Positions 47,657 through 54,931 of a stretch of 64,000 nt of DNA are shown one piece after another. The notes under the pieces are model-generated. The model was not told the DNA's origin. It made no database searches and saw nothing but the letters and a program-made list of their open reading frames with translations. The position numbers were made by a program, and so were the translations under genes. Source of the DNA: a bacterium (GTDB taxonomy: Bacteria > Patescibacteria > Microgenomatia > UBA1400 > UBA12108); NCBI GenBank assembly GCA_021788365.1, contig JAJYKS010000004.1, forward strand, positions 59,499 to 123,498, read 5' to 3'. Position 1 is the stretch's first letter, and each line of letters opens with the position of its first letter.

Positions 47657-48073
47657 ATGAAACTACACGAAAAAATAAAAGTCGTTGACCGCCGCAAGAA
47701 ACGCTTGGGTCAGGGCTATGGCTCAGGCAAAGGTGGTCACACCAGTAGCCGCGGCCAAAAAGGGCAAAAGGCAAGAAACCACGTTCGTCTTTCCTTTACC
47801 GGCTCCTCATGGGTATGGTTTAAGCGTTTACCTTTTATCCGCGGCAAGAGTCGCTTCAACTCACTCGACAAAGTCGCAACCATTACGCTAAACGACCTCG
47901 AGCACTTGCCCGCTGGCTCCACGGTCACCCCGGCGACATTTGGGGTCAAACGCGCTAAAGTAGTAGGGACGGGCACACTCACCAAAAAACTCTCCGTCGA
48001 GATTACGGCAACAAAAGGTGCTGCCGAAGCTATACTGAAAGCGAAGGGTAGTGTTCGTGGACAAACTGCGTGA
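47657..48073 (+). CDS. rplO: Large ribosomal subunit protein uL15
   Basis: uL15 is a late 50S assembly protein with a long N-terminal arm. The 138 residues show the Gly/Arg-rich arm (RLGQGYGSGKGGHTSSRGQ, KGQKARNHVRLSF) and a C-domain with AEAILKAKGSV. The arm is shorter than in E. coli. The end overlaps secY by 17-23 bases depending on the secY start. Confidence 0.95.
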   Translation: MKLHEKIKVVDRRKKRLGQGYGSGKGGHTSSRGQKGQKARNHVRLSFTGSSWVWFKRLPFIRGKSRFNSLDKVATITLNDLEHLPAGSTVTPATFGVKRAKVVGTGTLTKKLSVEITATKGAAEAILKAKGSVRGQTA

Positions 48074-49346
48074 AATTATTGCAACATTTCGTGGTAACCG
48101 CGAACTAAAAAAGCGGTTTTTTGTCACACTAGCCATTTTTGCCATCTTTCGCTTTGTCACTCACATTCCAGTGCCTGGCGTCAACACAGTCGCAATCAAA
48201 GCAGCCTTCGCGGGCAATCAGCTTTTATCACTCCTTGATATTTTTTCAGGTGGTACACTCGCCAACTTTTCCATTCTAGCGCTTGGCTTAAACCCCTATA
48301 TCAACGCCTCAATTATCATGCAACTCATGACGATGATCTCGCCAAAACTGGAGGAGCTGTCCAAAGAAGGAGAGTCGGGCCAGGAGATGATCAATCAATA
48401 TACACGCATGATTGCAGTGCCACTTGCGCTCGTACAATCCGCCGCAATGTATCTGATCCTAAAAAGTGGTGGACTGGTAACGATAAATTCGCCGCTCTCA
48501 CTGTTGGCACTTTTGGTAACGATGGCTGCGGGGAGCATTTTTCTCATGTGGCTCGGAGAGAACCTAACAGAATACGGCCTTGGCAATGGCATATCTATGC
48601 TCATCTTCGCGGGCATCGTCGCGCGACTCCCCGTTACATTTTTGCAGACCAAAGCCGCCGCTGCAGTTGGAACAAACCCCGCCAACATACTTGCACTCGC
48701 AGGTATGGGACTCTTCGTTGTGTTTGCGATTGTCGGTATAGACGAAGCACGTCGAGAAATTACCGTTCAGTACTCCCGTCGCGTGAGAGGTGGTCGCGAT
48801 ATGGGGGGAGGTACTTCATATTTACCAATCAAATTAAATAATGCTGGGGTTATTCCCATTATCTTTGCAATCGCTTTAGTGCTCGCTCCTTCCATGATCG
48901 CGCGCGTCATACAAAATGTACCAAACCACATGATTGCCAATTTCGCGACCGTCGTGGCCGCCTCGTTTACCCCAAGTTCAGTATGGTACAACATTGTGTA
49001 CTTTGTTCTCGTTGTCGGCTTTACCTACTTCTACACAGCGGTTGTCTTTGATACGGACAAGATAGCCGACCAGCTCAAGCAAAATGGCGGCTATATCCCA
49101 GGTATTCGTCCCGGCAAAGAAACATCGGAATATCTCGGTGGCATTGTGCATCGGACGACCCTTCCCGGTGCGCTCTTCCTAGGAGGCATCGCCGTTCTAC
49201 CGAGTATCGTACAGGGTTTCACCCAGGTATCGACACTCACAATTGGGGGTACGAGCATTCTCATTGTCGTCGAAGTTATCCTTGAAACGTACCGCAAAGT
49301 ACAGTCGTATTTTGTCGAACGGAGTTACAAGATATTTATCAAATAA
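48051..49346 (+). CDS. secY: Preprotein translocase subunit SecY
   Basis: SecY is the membrane channel for protein export. The 431-residue protein has ten membrane segments and the family motifs RFVTHIPVPGVN, the plug region with LLDIFSGGTLANFSILALGL, GLNPYINASIIMQL, QEMINQYTRMIAVPLAL, and the cytoplasmic loop with RRVRGG and PGIRPGKETSEYL. The start is GTG at 48051 or at 48057, both within rplO. Confidence 0.97.
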   Translation: MFVDKLREIIATFRGNRELKKRFFVTLAIFAIFRFVTHIPVPGVNTVAIKAAFAGNQLLSLLDIFSGGTLANFSILALGLNPYINASIIMQLMTMISPKLEELSKEGESGQEMINQYTRMIAVPLALVQSAAMYLILKSGGLVTINSPLSLLALLVTMAAGSIFLMWLGENLTEYGLGNGISMLIFAGIVARLPVTFLQTKAAAAVGTNPANILALAGMGLFVVFAIVGIDEARREITVQYSRRVRGGRDMGGGTSYLPIKLNNAGVIPIIFAIALVLAPSMIARVIQNVPNHMIANFATVVAASFTPSSVWYNIVYFVLVVGFTYFYTAVVFDTDKIADQLKQNGGYIPGIRPGKETSEYLGGIVHRTTLPGALFLGGIAVLPSIVQGFTQVSTLTIGGTSILIVVEVILETYRKVQSYFVERSYKIFIK

Positions 49347-49357
49347 AGGGGGAGTGC

Positions 49358-49897
49358 ATGAAACTAATACTCGTGGGTATTCAAGGTTCGGGAAAATCCA
49401 CTCAAGGGAACTTACTCAGTGAAAAGTTAGGAATTCCCTACCTCTCTAGTGGACATATTTTCCGTCAGATGGCGCAGGAAAAAACGCCGCTCGGACGATA
49501 CATGAAAGAAACCCTAAACGCAGGTTTTCTCATTCCCGATGAAAAAACTATTCCAATTATCGAGGAATACCTGAGTAAACCAGAATATAAAAATGGATAT
49601 ATCCTCGATGGTTTCCCACGAACTCCCGCGCAAGCAGAACAATTTAGTAATGGTGTCGACAAAGTCGTCTACCTTAAAGTTTCCGACAAAGAAGCCTTGT
49701 GGAGATTGAGTGGCCGTGTCGAGGAAGGTATTCGGGAAGACAATACGCTCCAGGCGATTCGTAAGCGCATTCAACTCTTCCATGACTTTACCGAACCGAT
49801 CATAGAATTTTATCGTCAAAAAGGTAATTTAGTCGAAGTAGACGGTGAGCGAGATATAACCACCATTAACGCGGAAATCTTAGAGAAAATAGCATAA
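49358..49897 (+). CDS. adk: Adenylate kinase, short form without LID
   Basis: Adenylate kinase interconverts 2 ADP with ATP and AMP. The 179-residue protein has the P-loop GIQGSGKST (residues 7-15), the AMP-binding SSGHIFRQMA and GYILDGFPRTPAQAE, and the REDN-type motif (GIREDNTLQAIRKRI). The LID insertion with its zinc site or hydrogen-bond network is missing. Together with the unusual P-loop (Ile-Gln in place of Pro-Pro) this makes it a divergent short form. AAGGGGGAG precedes the ATG. Confidence 0.93.
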   Translation: MKLILVGIQGSGKSTQGNLLSEKLGIPYLSSGHIFRQMAQEKTPLGRYMKETLNAGFLIPDEKTIPIIEEYLSKPEYKNGYILDGFPRTPAQAEQFSNGVDKVVYLKVSDKEALWRLSGRVEEGIREDNTLQAIRKRIQLFHDFTEPIIEFYRQKGNLVEVDGERDITTINAEILEKIA

Positions 49898-49904
49898 ATA
49901 CACT

Positions 49905-50678
49905 ATGAACAAAATTGCCGCGATGACAGAAGGTGGGGCGATCTTAGGACGGGTTCGAGAAGCGCTCTACCAGGAAATGAAAGTCGGTGCTTCTCCGCGC
50001 TCCCTCGAACTCTTAGCGCGCAAGCTTATAAAAGCCGAGGGCGGGGAACTTTCATTTACCAAAGTGCCGGGATACCACTGGGCAACCTGCATAAATATCA
50101 ACAGTGGCATCGTACACGGTATTCCTGAGTCGGACGAGCCATTTAAAGACGGCGATCTCGTCACGGTAGATGTCGGTGTTTACTATCGCGGCTATCATAC
50201 CGACGCGGCGGTAAGTCGTGTGGTTGGCACCTCAACACCAGAAAAAGATCGGTTTCTCGAAGCAGGCATGAAAAGTCTTATGGCTGCAATCGCAGCGGTC
50301 AAGCCTGGCAATCGAGTGGGTGACATCTCAGAGGCCATGGGCAACACCATTACCTCCTTTGGCTACGCGACTACACGGGAGTTAACCGGCCACGGCGTAG
50401 GGCACGACCTCCATGAAGAGCCCATGATTCCAGAGCTCAAAGTCGCTCCGCGAGAAAATACGCCCGAATTAGAGGTTGGTCAGACAATCGCGGTCGAAGT
50501 AAACTATGTCCAGGGGAAGCCGGGACTCGTTCTCGAGGAAGACGGCTGGACAATTTCTACGAAAGATGGTAAACTTTCAGCCGTATTCGAAGAGACCGTC
50601 CTCGTGACTGTGGACGGTCATTCTATTCTTACGGCTCCCGTGTTGTCGCAGATCATCCAATCTGGTACAATGCAGTGA
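49905..50678 (+). CDS. map: Methionine aminopeptidase, type I
   Basis: Map removes the first methionine from new proteins. The 257 residues have the metal ligands in the usual order: DVGVYYRGYHTDAA, the GHGVGHDLHEEPMIP segment with its histidines, the Glu of VEVNYVQGKPG-type strand and the late Glu in AVFEETVLVTVDG. The end carries an internal promoter for infA. Confidence 0.96.
   Translation: MNKIAAMTEGGAILGRVREALYQEMKVGASPRSLELLARKLIKAEGGELSFTKVPGYHWATCININSGIVHGIPESDEPFKDGDLVTVDVGVYYRGYHTDAAVSRVVGTSTPEKDRFLEAGMKSLMAAIAAVKPGNRVGDISEAMGNTITSFGYATTRELTGHGVGHDLHEEPMIPELKVAPRENTPELEVGQTIAVEVNYVQGKPGLVLEEDGWTISTKDGKLSAVFEETVLVTVDGHSILTAPVLSQIIQSGTMQ
50643..50671 (+). promoter_or_regulatory. Internal promoter before infA
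   Basis: TTGTCG (50643-50648), a 17-base spacer and an extended -10 TGGTACAAT ending at 50671, all inside the map 3' end. The infA ATG is 10 bases further. It could drive infA through rpsI separately from the S10-spc genes. Confidence 0.6.
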
Positions 50679-50681
50679 CGT

Positions 50682-50930
50682 ATGAATAAGGTGGGTGTCA
50701 CAGAAAAGTTGGGAGTCGTCAAAGAGGCGCTTCCAAACACTATGTTTCGGGTCACCCTCGATGAGGGTCCCGAGATCCTTGCCCACCTATCAGGTAAGAT
50801 GCGCATGTATCGTATTAGCATCATGCCCGGAGACCGCGTCAAAGTGGAGATGACTCCCTATGACACAGGCAAGGGTAGGATTACGTACCGTGTGCGCGAA
50901 GGAATGGCTCCCACGGGGAGTACAAGCTAA
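50682..50930 (+). CDS. infA: Translation initiation factor IF-1
   Basis: IF-1 blocks the A site during initiation. The 82-residue OB-fold protein has KEALPNTMFRVTLDEGPEIL, HLSGKMRMYRISIMPGDRVK and VEMTPYDTGKGRITYRV, the standard pattern, with a short extra tail. The internal promoter just upstream gives a leader of only a few bases. Confidence 0.97.
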   Translation: MNKVGVTEKLGVVKEALPNTMFRVTLDEGPEILAHLSGKMRMYRISIMPGDRVKVEMTPYDTGKGRITYRVREGMAPTGSTS

Positions 50931-50940
50931 GGAACAAAAT

Positions 50941-51054
50941 ATGAAAGTACAAGCATCATTGCGGAAACGCTGTCAGAAATGCAAATTTGTACGTCGACAC
51001 GGCGTATTACGTATCGTCTGCGCCAATCCGCGACACAAACAGAGGCAAGGATAA
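50941..51054 (+). CDS. rpmJ: Large ribosomal subunit protein bL36
   Basis: This very small protein of 37 residues, MKVQASLRKRCQKCKF to KQRQG, binds zinc with CQKC, a later Cys (IVCANP) and His. It is the zinc form of bL36. AAGGAA precedes the ATG. It is placed between infA and rpsM as in most bacteria. Confidence 0.97.
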   Translation: MKVQASLRKRCQKCKFVRRHGVLRIVCANPRHKQRQG

Positions 51055-51060
51055 AAAGCT

Positions 51061-51459
51061 ATGTTACGTCTCGTTGGTATTGATCTTCCAGAAAATAAAC
51101 GAATCGAAGTTGCGCTAACATATATCTATGGTATTGGTCTCAAAAAGTCACGCGACATTTTAGCCGCAGCAAAAATTGACGGAAATATCCGCGCCAAGGC
51201 GCTCTCTGCAGCCGACGTTGCCAAGATCCAAAAAGTCCTCGAAACTCACAAAGTAGAAGGCGACCTTCGCAAAGAAGTTCGCGAGAACATCCAGCGACTA
51301 AAGCGCATCGGGAGTTACCGCGGCACACGCCACATGGCATCGCTCCCCACTCGTGGTCAACGTACTCGTACCAACGCTCGCACCTTACGTGGCAAACGTA
51401 AGACAATCGGTGCTATGAAGAAGGAAGACGCCGCCAAAATTGAAGGAGCAAAAGCATAA
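51061..51459 (+). CDS. rpsM: Small ribosomal subunit protein uS13
   Basis: uS13 forms an intersubunit bridge in the 30S head. The 132 residues have RLVGIDLPENKRIEVALTYI, YGIGLKKSRDIL and the basic tail SYRGTRHMASLPTRGQRTRT with NARTLRGKRKT. The tail is slightly longer than in E. coli (118 residues). Confidence 0.97.
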   Translation: MLRLVGIDLPENKRIEVALTYIYGIGLKKSRDILAAAKIDGNIRAKALSAADVAKIQKVLETHKVEGDLRKEVRENIQRLKRIGSYRGTRHMASLPTRGQRTRTNARTLRGKRKTIGAMKKEDAAKIEGAKA

Positions 51460-51461
51460 CT

Positions 51462-51830
51462 ATGGCAGTATCAAAACCAACACCCGTCACGGAAGGTCGC
51501 ATCTATGTGGTTGCCACCTTTAACAATACGCTCATAACGGTAACCGATACTTCTGGCAACACCATTGCTTGGAGTTCCACAGGCAAAGTTGGTTTCAAGG
51601 GATCTCGCAAATCGACTCCATTTGCAGCAACAACTGCCTTGACAGCCGCTTTGGATACAGCCAAGGCCAAAGGTTTGCGCCAGGCAGCTGTGTATATTAA
51701 AGGTCCAGGCCCTGGTCGTGATGCTGCACTTCGAGTCTTACGCGCCACGGGCATAAAAGTTACGGAGATGGTAGACGCAACCCCCATCCCACACAACGGC
51801 ACCCGTGCCAAAAAACCACGCCACGGCTAA
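51462..51830 (+). CDS. rpsK: Small ribosomal subunit protein uS11
   Basis: uS11 lies on the 30S platform. The 122 residues include ATFNNTLITVTDTSGNTIAW, STGKVGFKGSRKSTPFAA, VYIKGPGPGRDAALRVLRA and the conserved end TPIPHNGTRAKKPRHG. It starts 2 bases after rpsM. Confidence 0.97.
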   Translation: MAVSKPTPVTEGRIYVVATFNNTLITVTDTSGNTIAWSSTGKVGFKGSRKSTPFAATTALTAALDTAKAKGLRQAAVYIKGPGPGRDAALRVLRATGIKVTEMVDATPIPHNGTRAKKPRHG

Positions 51831-51831
51831 A

Positions 51832-51870
51832 GATTATTTGAAGATTGTAAATTGTAAATTGGAAATTAAA
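51832..51870 (+). repeat. A/T-rich AAATTG-type repeat before rpsD
   Basis: GATTATTTGAAGATTGTAAA followed by TTGTAAATTGGAAATTAAA fills the rpsK-rpsD gap up to the ATG at 51876. Its second half is nearly the same as the element before rplN. Confidence 0.6.
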
Positions 51871-51875
51871 TATAT

Positions 51876-52487
51876 ATGGCACGATACACACAACCAAGAA
51901 ACAAACAGCAGCGTCGAGTAGGCGCCGATTTAGGCCTTAAGACCAACACAAAATCGGTCGAGCGCCGTCTCGCAACTCCCCCCGGCCAACACGGTCGCAA
52001 AGGCAAACGCGGCAAAGTATCGGATTACGGTACTCAGCTTGCAGCCAAACAAAAAGCTAAAATGATCTACGGTGTCCTCGAGCGTCAATTTAAGAAATAT
52101 TATGTTGTCGCTTCCAAGAATCCACTGGCAACGGGCGAAGTTATGCTGTCGCTTCTTGAGCGGCGCCTAGACAACACTATCTATAGGCTCGGTTTTGCCC
52201 CCACTCGCCGTGCCGCCCGCCAACTAGTTACCCACGGGAACGTCTTAGTAAATGGTAAAAAGTTAAGCATTCCGTCATATCGTGTCAGCGAGGGTGAGAC
52301 CATAACCATCTCCGCAACAGCCGCCGCTATTCCCTATGTAAAAGCATTACTCGAAGCCAAAGATCTCAGTATTCCCAAGTGGCTCGAGCGCAAAGCATCG
52401 GTGGGCAAAGTTGTCCGCCTACCAGTCCGCGAGGACTTGACTGAGGACATTAATGAGCAATTAATAGTCGAATTCTATTCACGCTAA
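51876..52487 (+). CDS. rpsD: Small ribosomal subunit protein uS4
   Basis: uS4 starts 30S body assembly and represses the alpha operon in E. coli. The 203-residue protein has PPGQHGRKGKRGKVSDYGTQ, the S4 RNA-binding domain (RLDNTIYRLGFAPTRRAARQ, VTHGNVLVNGKKLSIPSYRV) and the C-terminal IVEFYSR. The N-terminal zinc cysteines are absent. An A/T-rich repeat stands in place of a Shine-Dalgarno site. Confidence 0.97.
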   Translation: MARYTQPRNKQQRRVGADLGLKTNTKSVERRLATPPGQHGRKGKRGKVSDYGTQLAAKQKAKMIYGVLERQFKKYYVVASKNPLATGEVMLSLLERRLDNTIYRLGFAPTRRAARQLVTHGNVLVNGKKLSIPSYRVSEGETITISATAAAIPYVKALLEAKDLSIPKWLERKASVGKVVRLPVREDLTEDINEQLIVEFYSR

Positions 52488-52501
52488 AAAGGGAGGCATT
52501 C

Positions 52502-53404
52502 ATGCAGCAAGCAAATTTTACGGTCAAGGCAATAGAAGAGAAGGGCAATAGTGCCACCTTCGTAATCGAACCTCTAGAAAAAGGGTATGGCGACACCTTG
52601 GGCAATGCCCTCCGTCGCGTGCTCCTTGGTAGCTTCAAGGGTGCAGCAATAACTTCCGTAAAAGTCGCTGGTGTCACCCATAAGTTTTCAACACTCGAAG
52701 GGATGAGTGAAGACATGATTGATCTCATGCTCAACCTCAAAGGTGTTCGCGTTGCCTACGAAGGTGACGAGCCAGTAAAAGCCAAACTTTCAGTGAAAGG
52801 CCCCAAAGTGGTAACAGCTGACATGATTGTCGCGCCCGCCTCGGTAAAAATCGTAAACGGCGATACCGTTATTGCCAACCTCGGTAAAGGCGCTTCACTC
52901 GACATGGAGCTGATCGTGGGGACTGGTTACGGCTACTCACCCGCCGAAGAACGCCCCGCCGAGACCATAGGTACAGTATCGCTAGATGCAATTTTCTCGC
53001 CAGTCGAGCGCGTTGCCTATCACGTAGAATCCACCCGCGTTGGTCGCCGCACCGATTATGATAAATTGGTTATCGAGATTTATACCGATGGTTCTCAGGT
53101 ACCTGCAGAGATCTTAAAAGCTGCTGCACGTATCTTGGTAGAATCGTTCCAACAGATAGTCGATCCAAAAGCGGTCGACGAAATTGCCTCGGTTCCTGCC
53201 ACCGCCTCAACCGCCGCGCCAGTAGATGATCTCGGCCTTCCCACACGGGTAGCTAACGCGCTCAAGAGCGCTGGATACAAATCGGTATCTGACCTTGCGA
53301 CAGCATCCGACAAAGACTTGAAAGGCGTTAAGAATTTGGGTGGCAAGTCCATCGACATGCTCGACGAAGCATTAGCCGCCAAAGGAATAACTCGCACCAA
53401 ATAA
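52502..53404 (+). CDS. rpoA: RNA polymerase alpha subunit
   Basis: Alpha dimers assemble the polymerase and contact UP elements and activators. The 300-residue protein has an N-domain with FVIEPLEKGYGDTLGNALRR and VLLGSFKGAAITSVKV, a short linker, and a C-domain (about 235-298) with the helix-hairpin-helix LGLPTRVANALKSAGYKSVS, GVKNLGGKSIDML. GGGAGGCATTC before the ATG is a strong ribosome site. Confidence 0.97.
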   Translation: MQQANFTVKAIEEKGNSATFVIEPLEKGYGDTLGNALRRVLLGSFKGAAITSVKVAGVTHKFSTLEGMSEDMIDLMLNLKGVRVAYEGDEPVKAKLSVKGPKVVTADMIVAPASVKIVNGDTVIANLGKGASLDMELIVGTGYGYSPAEERPAETIGTVSLDAIFSPVERVAYHVESTRVGRRTDYDKLVIEIYTDGSQVPAEILKAAARILVESFQQIVDPKAVDEIASVPATASTAAPVDDLGLPTRVANALKSAGYKSVSDLATASDKDLKGVKNLGGKSIDMLDEALAAKGITRTK

Positions 53405-53416
53405 AAGATAGGATAT

Positions 53417-53950
53417 ATGAAGAAACGCATTGGTGGTAAGCAACTCAATCGTGACACGACGGCCCGCAAGGCGCTCTTGCGTGGACTGACTGTCTCGTTA
53501 GTCGAAAAAGAAACAATAGAAACAACCGCAGCCAAGGCTGCAGCATTTCGACCAGTTGTTGAGAAATTGGTGACTGTGGCAAAAACAGGTTCTGTCCAAG
53601 CTCGTCGCCAAATTCAAGCGTTTGTTCAAGATGGTGCTGTTGTGAAAAAACTAGTAGACGTGATCGCCCCCCGCTTCAAACAGGTAAAAGGTGGCTACAC
53701 GAGAGTGATTCGGGTTGGCTCGCGCCGCGGTGACGACGCCGTTATGGTCCGGATATCGTTTACCAAGCTCGCCGAACCAGCTCCAGCAAAAGAAATGGCA
53801 AAAGTAGCGACACCAACCGAAAAGACCGAAAAAACCGCACCGATTGAGAAAACAGCCCCAAAGGCGGTTGCAACTCCGAAAGTTGCGAAACCAAAGGTTG
53901 TCAAAAAAGCTACAAAACCCACGATAGGTATCCGGAGAGGAGAACGCTAA
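53417..53950 (+). CDS. rplQ: Large ribosomal subunit protein bL17 with C-terminal extension
   Basis: Residues 1-120 match bL17 (RDTTARKALLRGLTVSLVEK, TTAAKAAAFRPVVEKLVT, RVGSRRGDDAVMVRISF). The protein then continues for about 55 residues of Lys/Ala/Pro/Thr repeats (EKTEKTAPIEKTAPKAV), giving 177 residues instead of about 125. The tail is probably disordered and basic, perhaps binding rRNA at the surface. AGGATAT precedes the ATG. rplM follows directly. Confidence 0.95.
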   Translation: MKKRIGGKQLNRDTTARKALLRGLTVSLVEKETIETTAAKAAAFRPVVEKLVTVAKTGSVQARRQIQAFVQDGAVVKKLVDVIAPRFKQVKGGYTRVIRVGSRRGDDAVMVRISFTKLAEPAPAKEMAKVATPTEKTEKTAPIEKTAPKAVATPKVAKPKVVKKATKPTIGIRRGER

Positions 53951-54373
53951 ATGAAAACGACAATGGTAAAAACTCAAGACATTAAGCGCTCGTGGCACCT
54001 TGTCGACTGTCAGGGCAAAACCCTCGGCCGCCTGGCAACCGATATAGCAGCGCTCCTCATAGGGAAGAAGAAGCGCGACTACACCCCCAACCAAGACATG
54101 GGTGACTTCGTGGTTGTCATAAACGCCAAAGACATAGTGTTAACAGGCAACAAACTTCTAGACAAAAAATACTATCGCCATTCCATGTACCCAGGGGGTT
54201 TTCGCGAAGAAGCCGCTGGTAAGCTCATGGAGCGAGATCCAAGGAAAGTTATAGAACACGCGCTTCTTGGTATGCTACCAAAGAACAAACTGCGTGACGC
54301 ACGCATGGCTCGCTTAAAAATATATGCAGGAGCAGAACATCCGCACACCGCCCAATTCAAGGTAAAGGAATAA
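53951..54373 (+). CDS. rplM: Large ribosomal subunit protein uL13
   Basis: uL13 is an early 50S assembly protein. The 140 residues have RSWHLVDCQGKTLGRLATDI, YTPNQDMGDFVVVINAKDIV, LTGNKLLDKKYYRHSMYPGG and GMLPKNKLRDARMARLKIY. It begins at the base after the rplQ stop, with GGAGAG upstream. Confidence 0.97.
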   Translation: MKTTMVKTQDIKRSWHLVDCQGKTLGRLATDIAALLIGKKKRDYTPNQDMGDFVVVINAKDIVLTGNKLLDKKYYRHSMYPGGFREEAAGKLMERDPRKVIEHALLGMLPKNKLRDARMARLKIYAGAEHPHTAQFKVKE

Positions 54374-54377
54374 CACT

Positions 54378-54806
54378 ATGGTTTCACCTTCGCAAAAGAA
54401 ATACACCTACGCAGTCGGTCGCCGCAAAACCGCGACAGCTCGCGTTCGGCTCTACAAATCGGCAACAGTCGAGGGTGGGAATGCACAGCTTGTGGTAAAT
54501 GGCAAACCAGCGGAAGTTTATTTTCCTGGAGAAACAGCTAAAAATGCCTATCGCCGGCCCTTTATCGTTACCGAAACGTTGACCAAGATGTCTGCTTCCG
54601 CTCGTGTCACGGGTAGTGGCAAAGCAGGACAGTTAGACGCAGTCGTGCACGGCATCGCCCGCGCTCTCGCCACACTTGACCGCGATGCCTATCGTACAAT
54701 ACTTAAAACTGCTGGTCTCTTGACCCGCGACTCCCGCGCCAAAGAGCGCCGCAAAGTCGGCACCGGTGGCAAGGCTCGTCGCCAGAAACAATCGCCGAAA
54801 CGCTAA
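54378..54806 (+). CDS. rpsI: Small ribosomal subunit protein uS9
   Basis: uS9 contacts P-site tRNA with its C-terminal tail. The 142 residues have YAVGRRKTATARVRLYKS, VTGSGKAGQLDAVVHGIARA and the basic end ERRKVGTGGKARRQKQSPKR, with the final Lys-Arg that touches tRNA. It closes the ribosomal cluster; no intrinsic terminator is visible after it. Confidence 0.97.
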   Translation: MVSPSQKKYTYAVGRRKTATARVRLYKSATVEGGNAQLVVNGKPAEVYFPGETAKNAYRRPFIVTETLTKMSASARVTGSGKAGQLDAVVHGIARALATLDRDAYRTILKTAGLLTRDSRAKERRKVGTGGKARRQKQSPKR

Positions 54807-54852
54807 ACAGCAAAATTCTTTTCTTCAGTACATTGCGACTATTTTGATGTGG

Positions 54853-54881
54853 TTGACATTCGGGAAGTGTTTGGGTAATAG
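54853..54881 (+). promoter_or_regulatory. Promoter of recA
   Basis: A perfect -35 box TTGACA (54853-54858), a 17-base spacer and TAATAG (54876-54881). TATACT at 54887-54892 is an alternative -10 but at wrong spacing. The leader is about 45 bases with an AAAAGGAG ribosome site. Confidence 0.65.
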
Positions 54882-54893
54882 TAGTATATACTA
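54882..54893. promoter_or_regulatory. 12-bp palindrome at the recA transcription start
   Basis: TAGTATATACTA directly follows the -10 box, covering the expected start point. It differs from both the E. coli and Gram-positive LexA box consensus. It may be an operator for an unidentified repressor. Confidence 0.4.
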
Positions 54894-54931
54894 AAGGTTA
54901 GAAATACAGTGCTGCCCAAAAGGAGAATCAT

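Noticed and set aside
47680..48075. Broken or fused rplO and secY
   Set aside because: The overlap of about 20 bases keeps both reading frames intact, as is common in this cluster.
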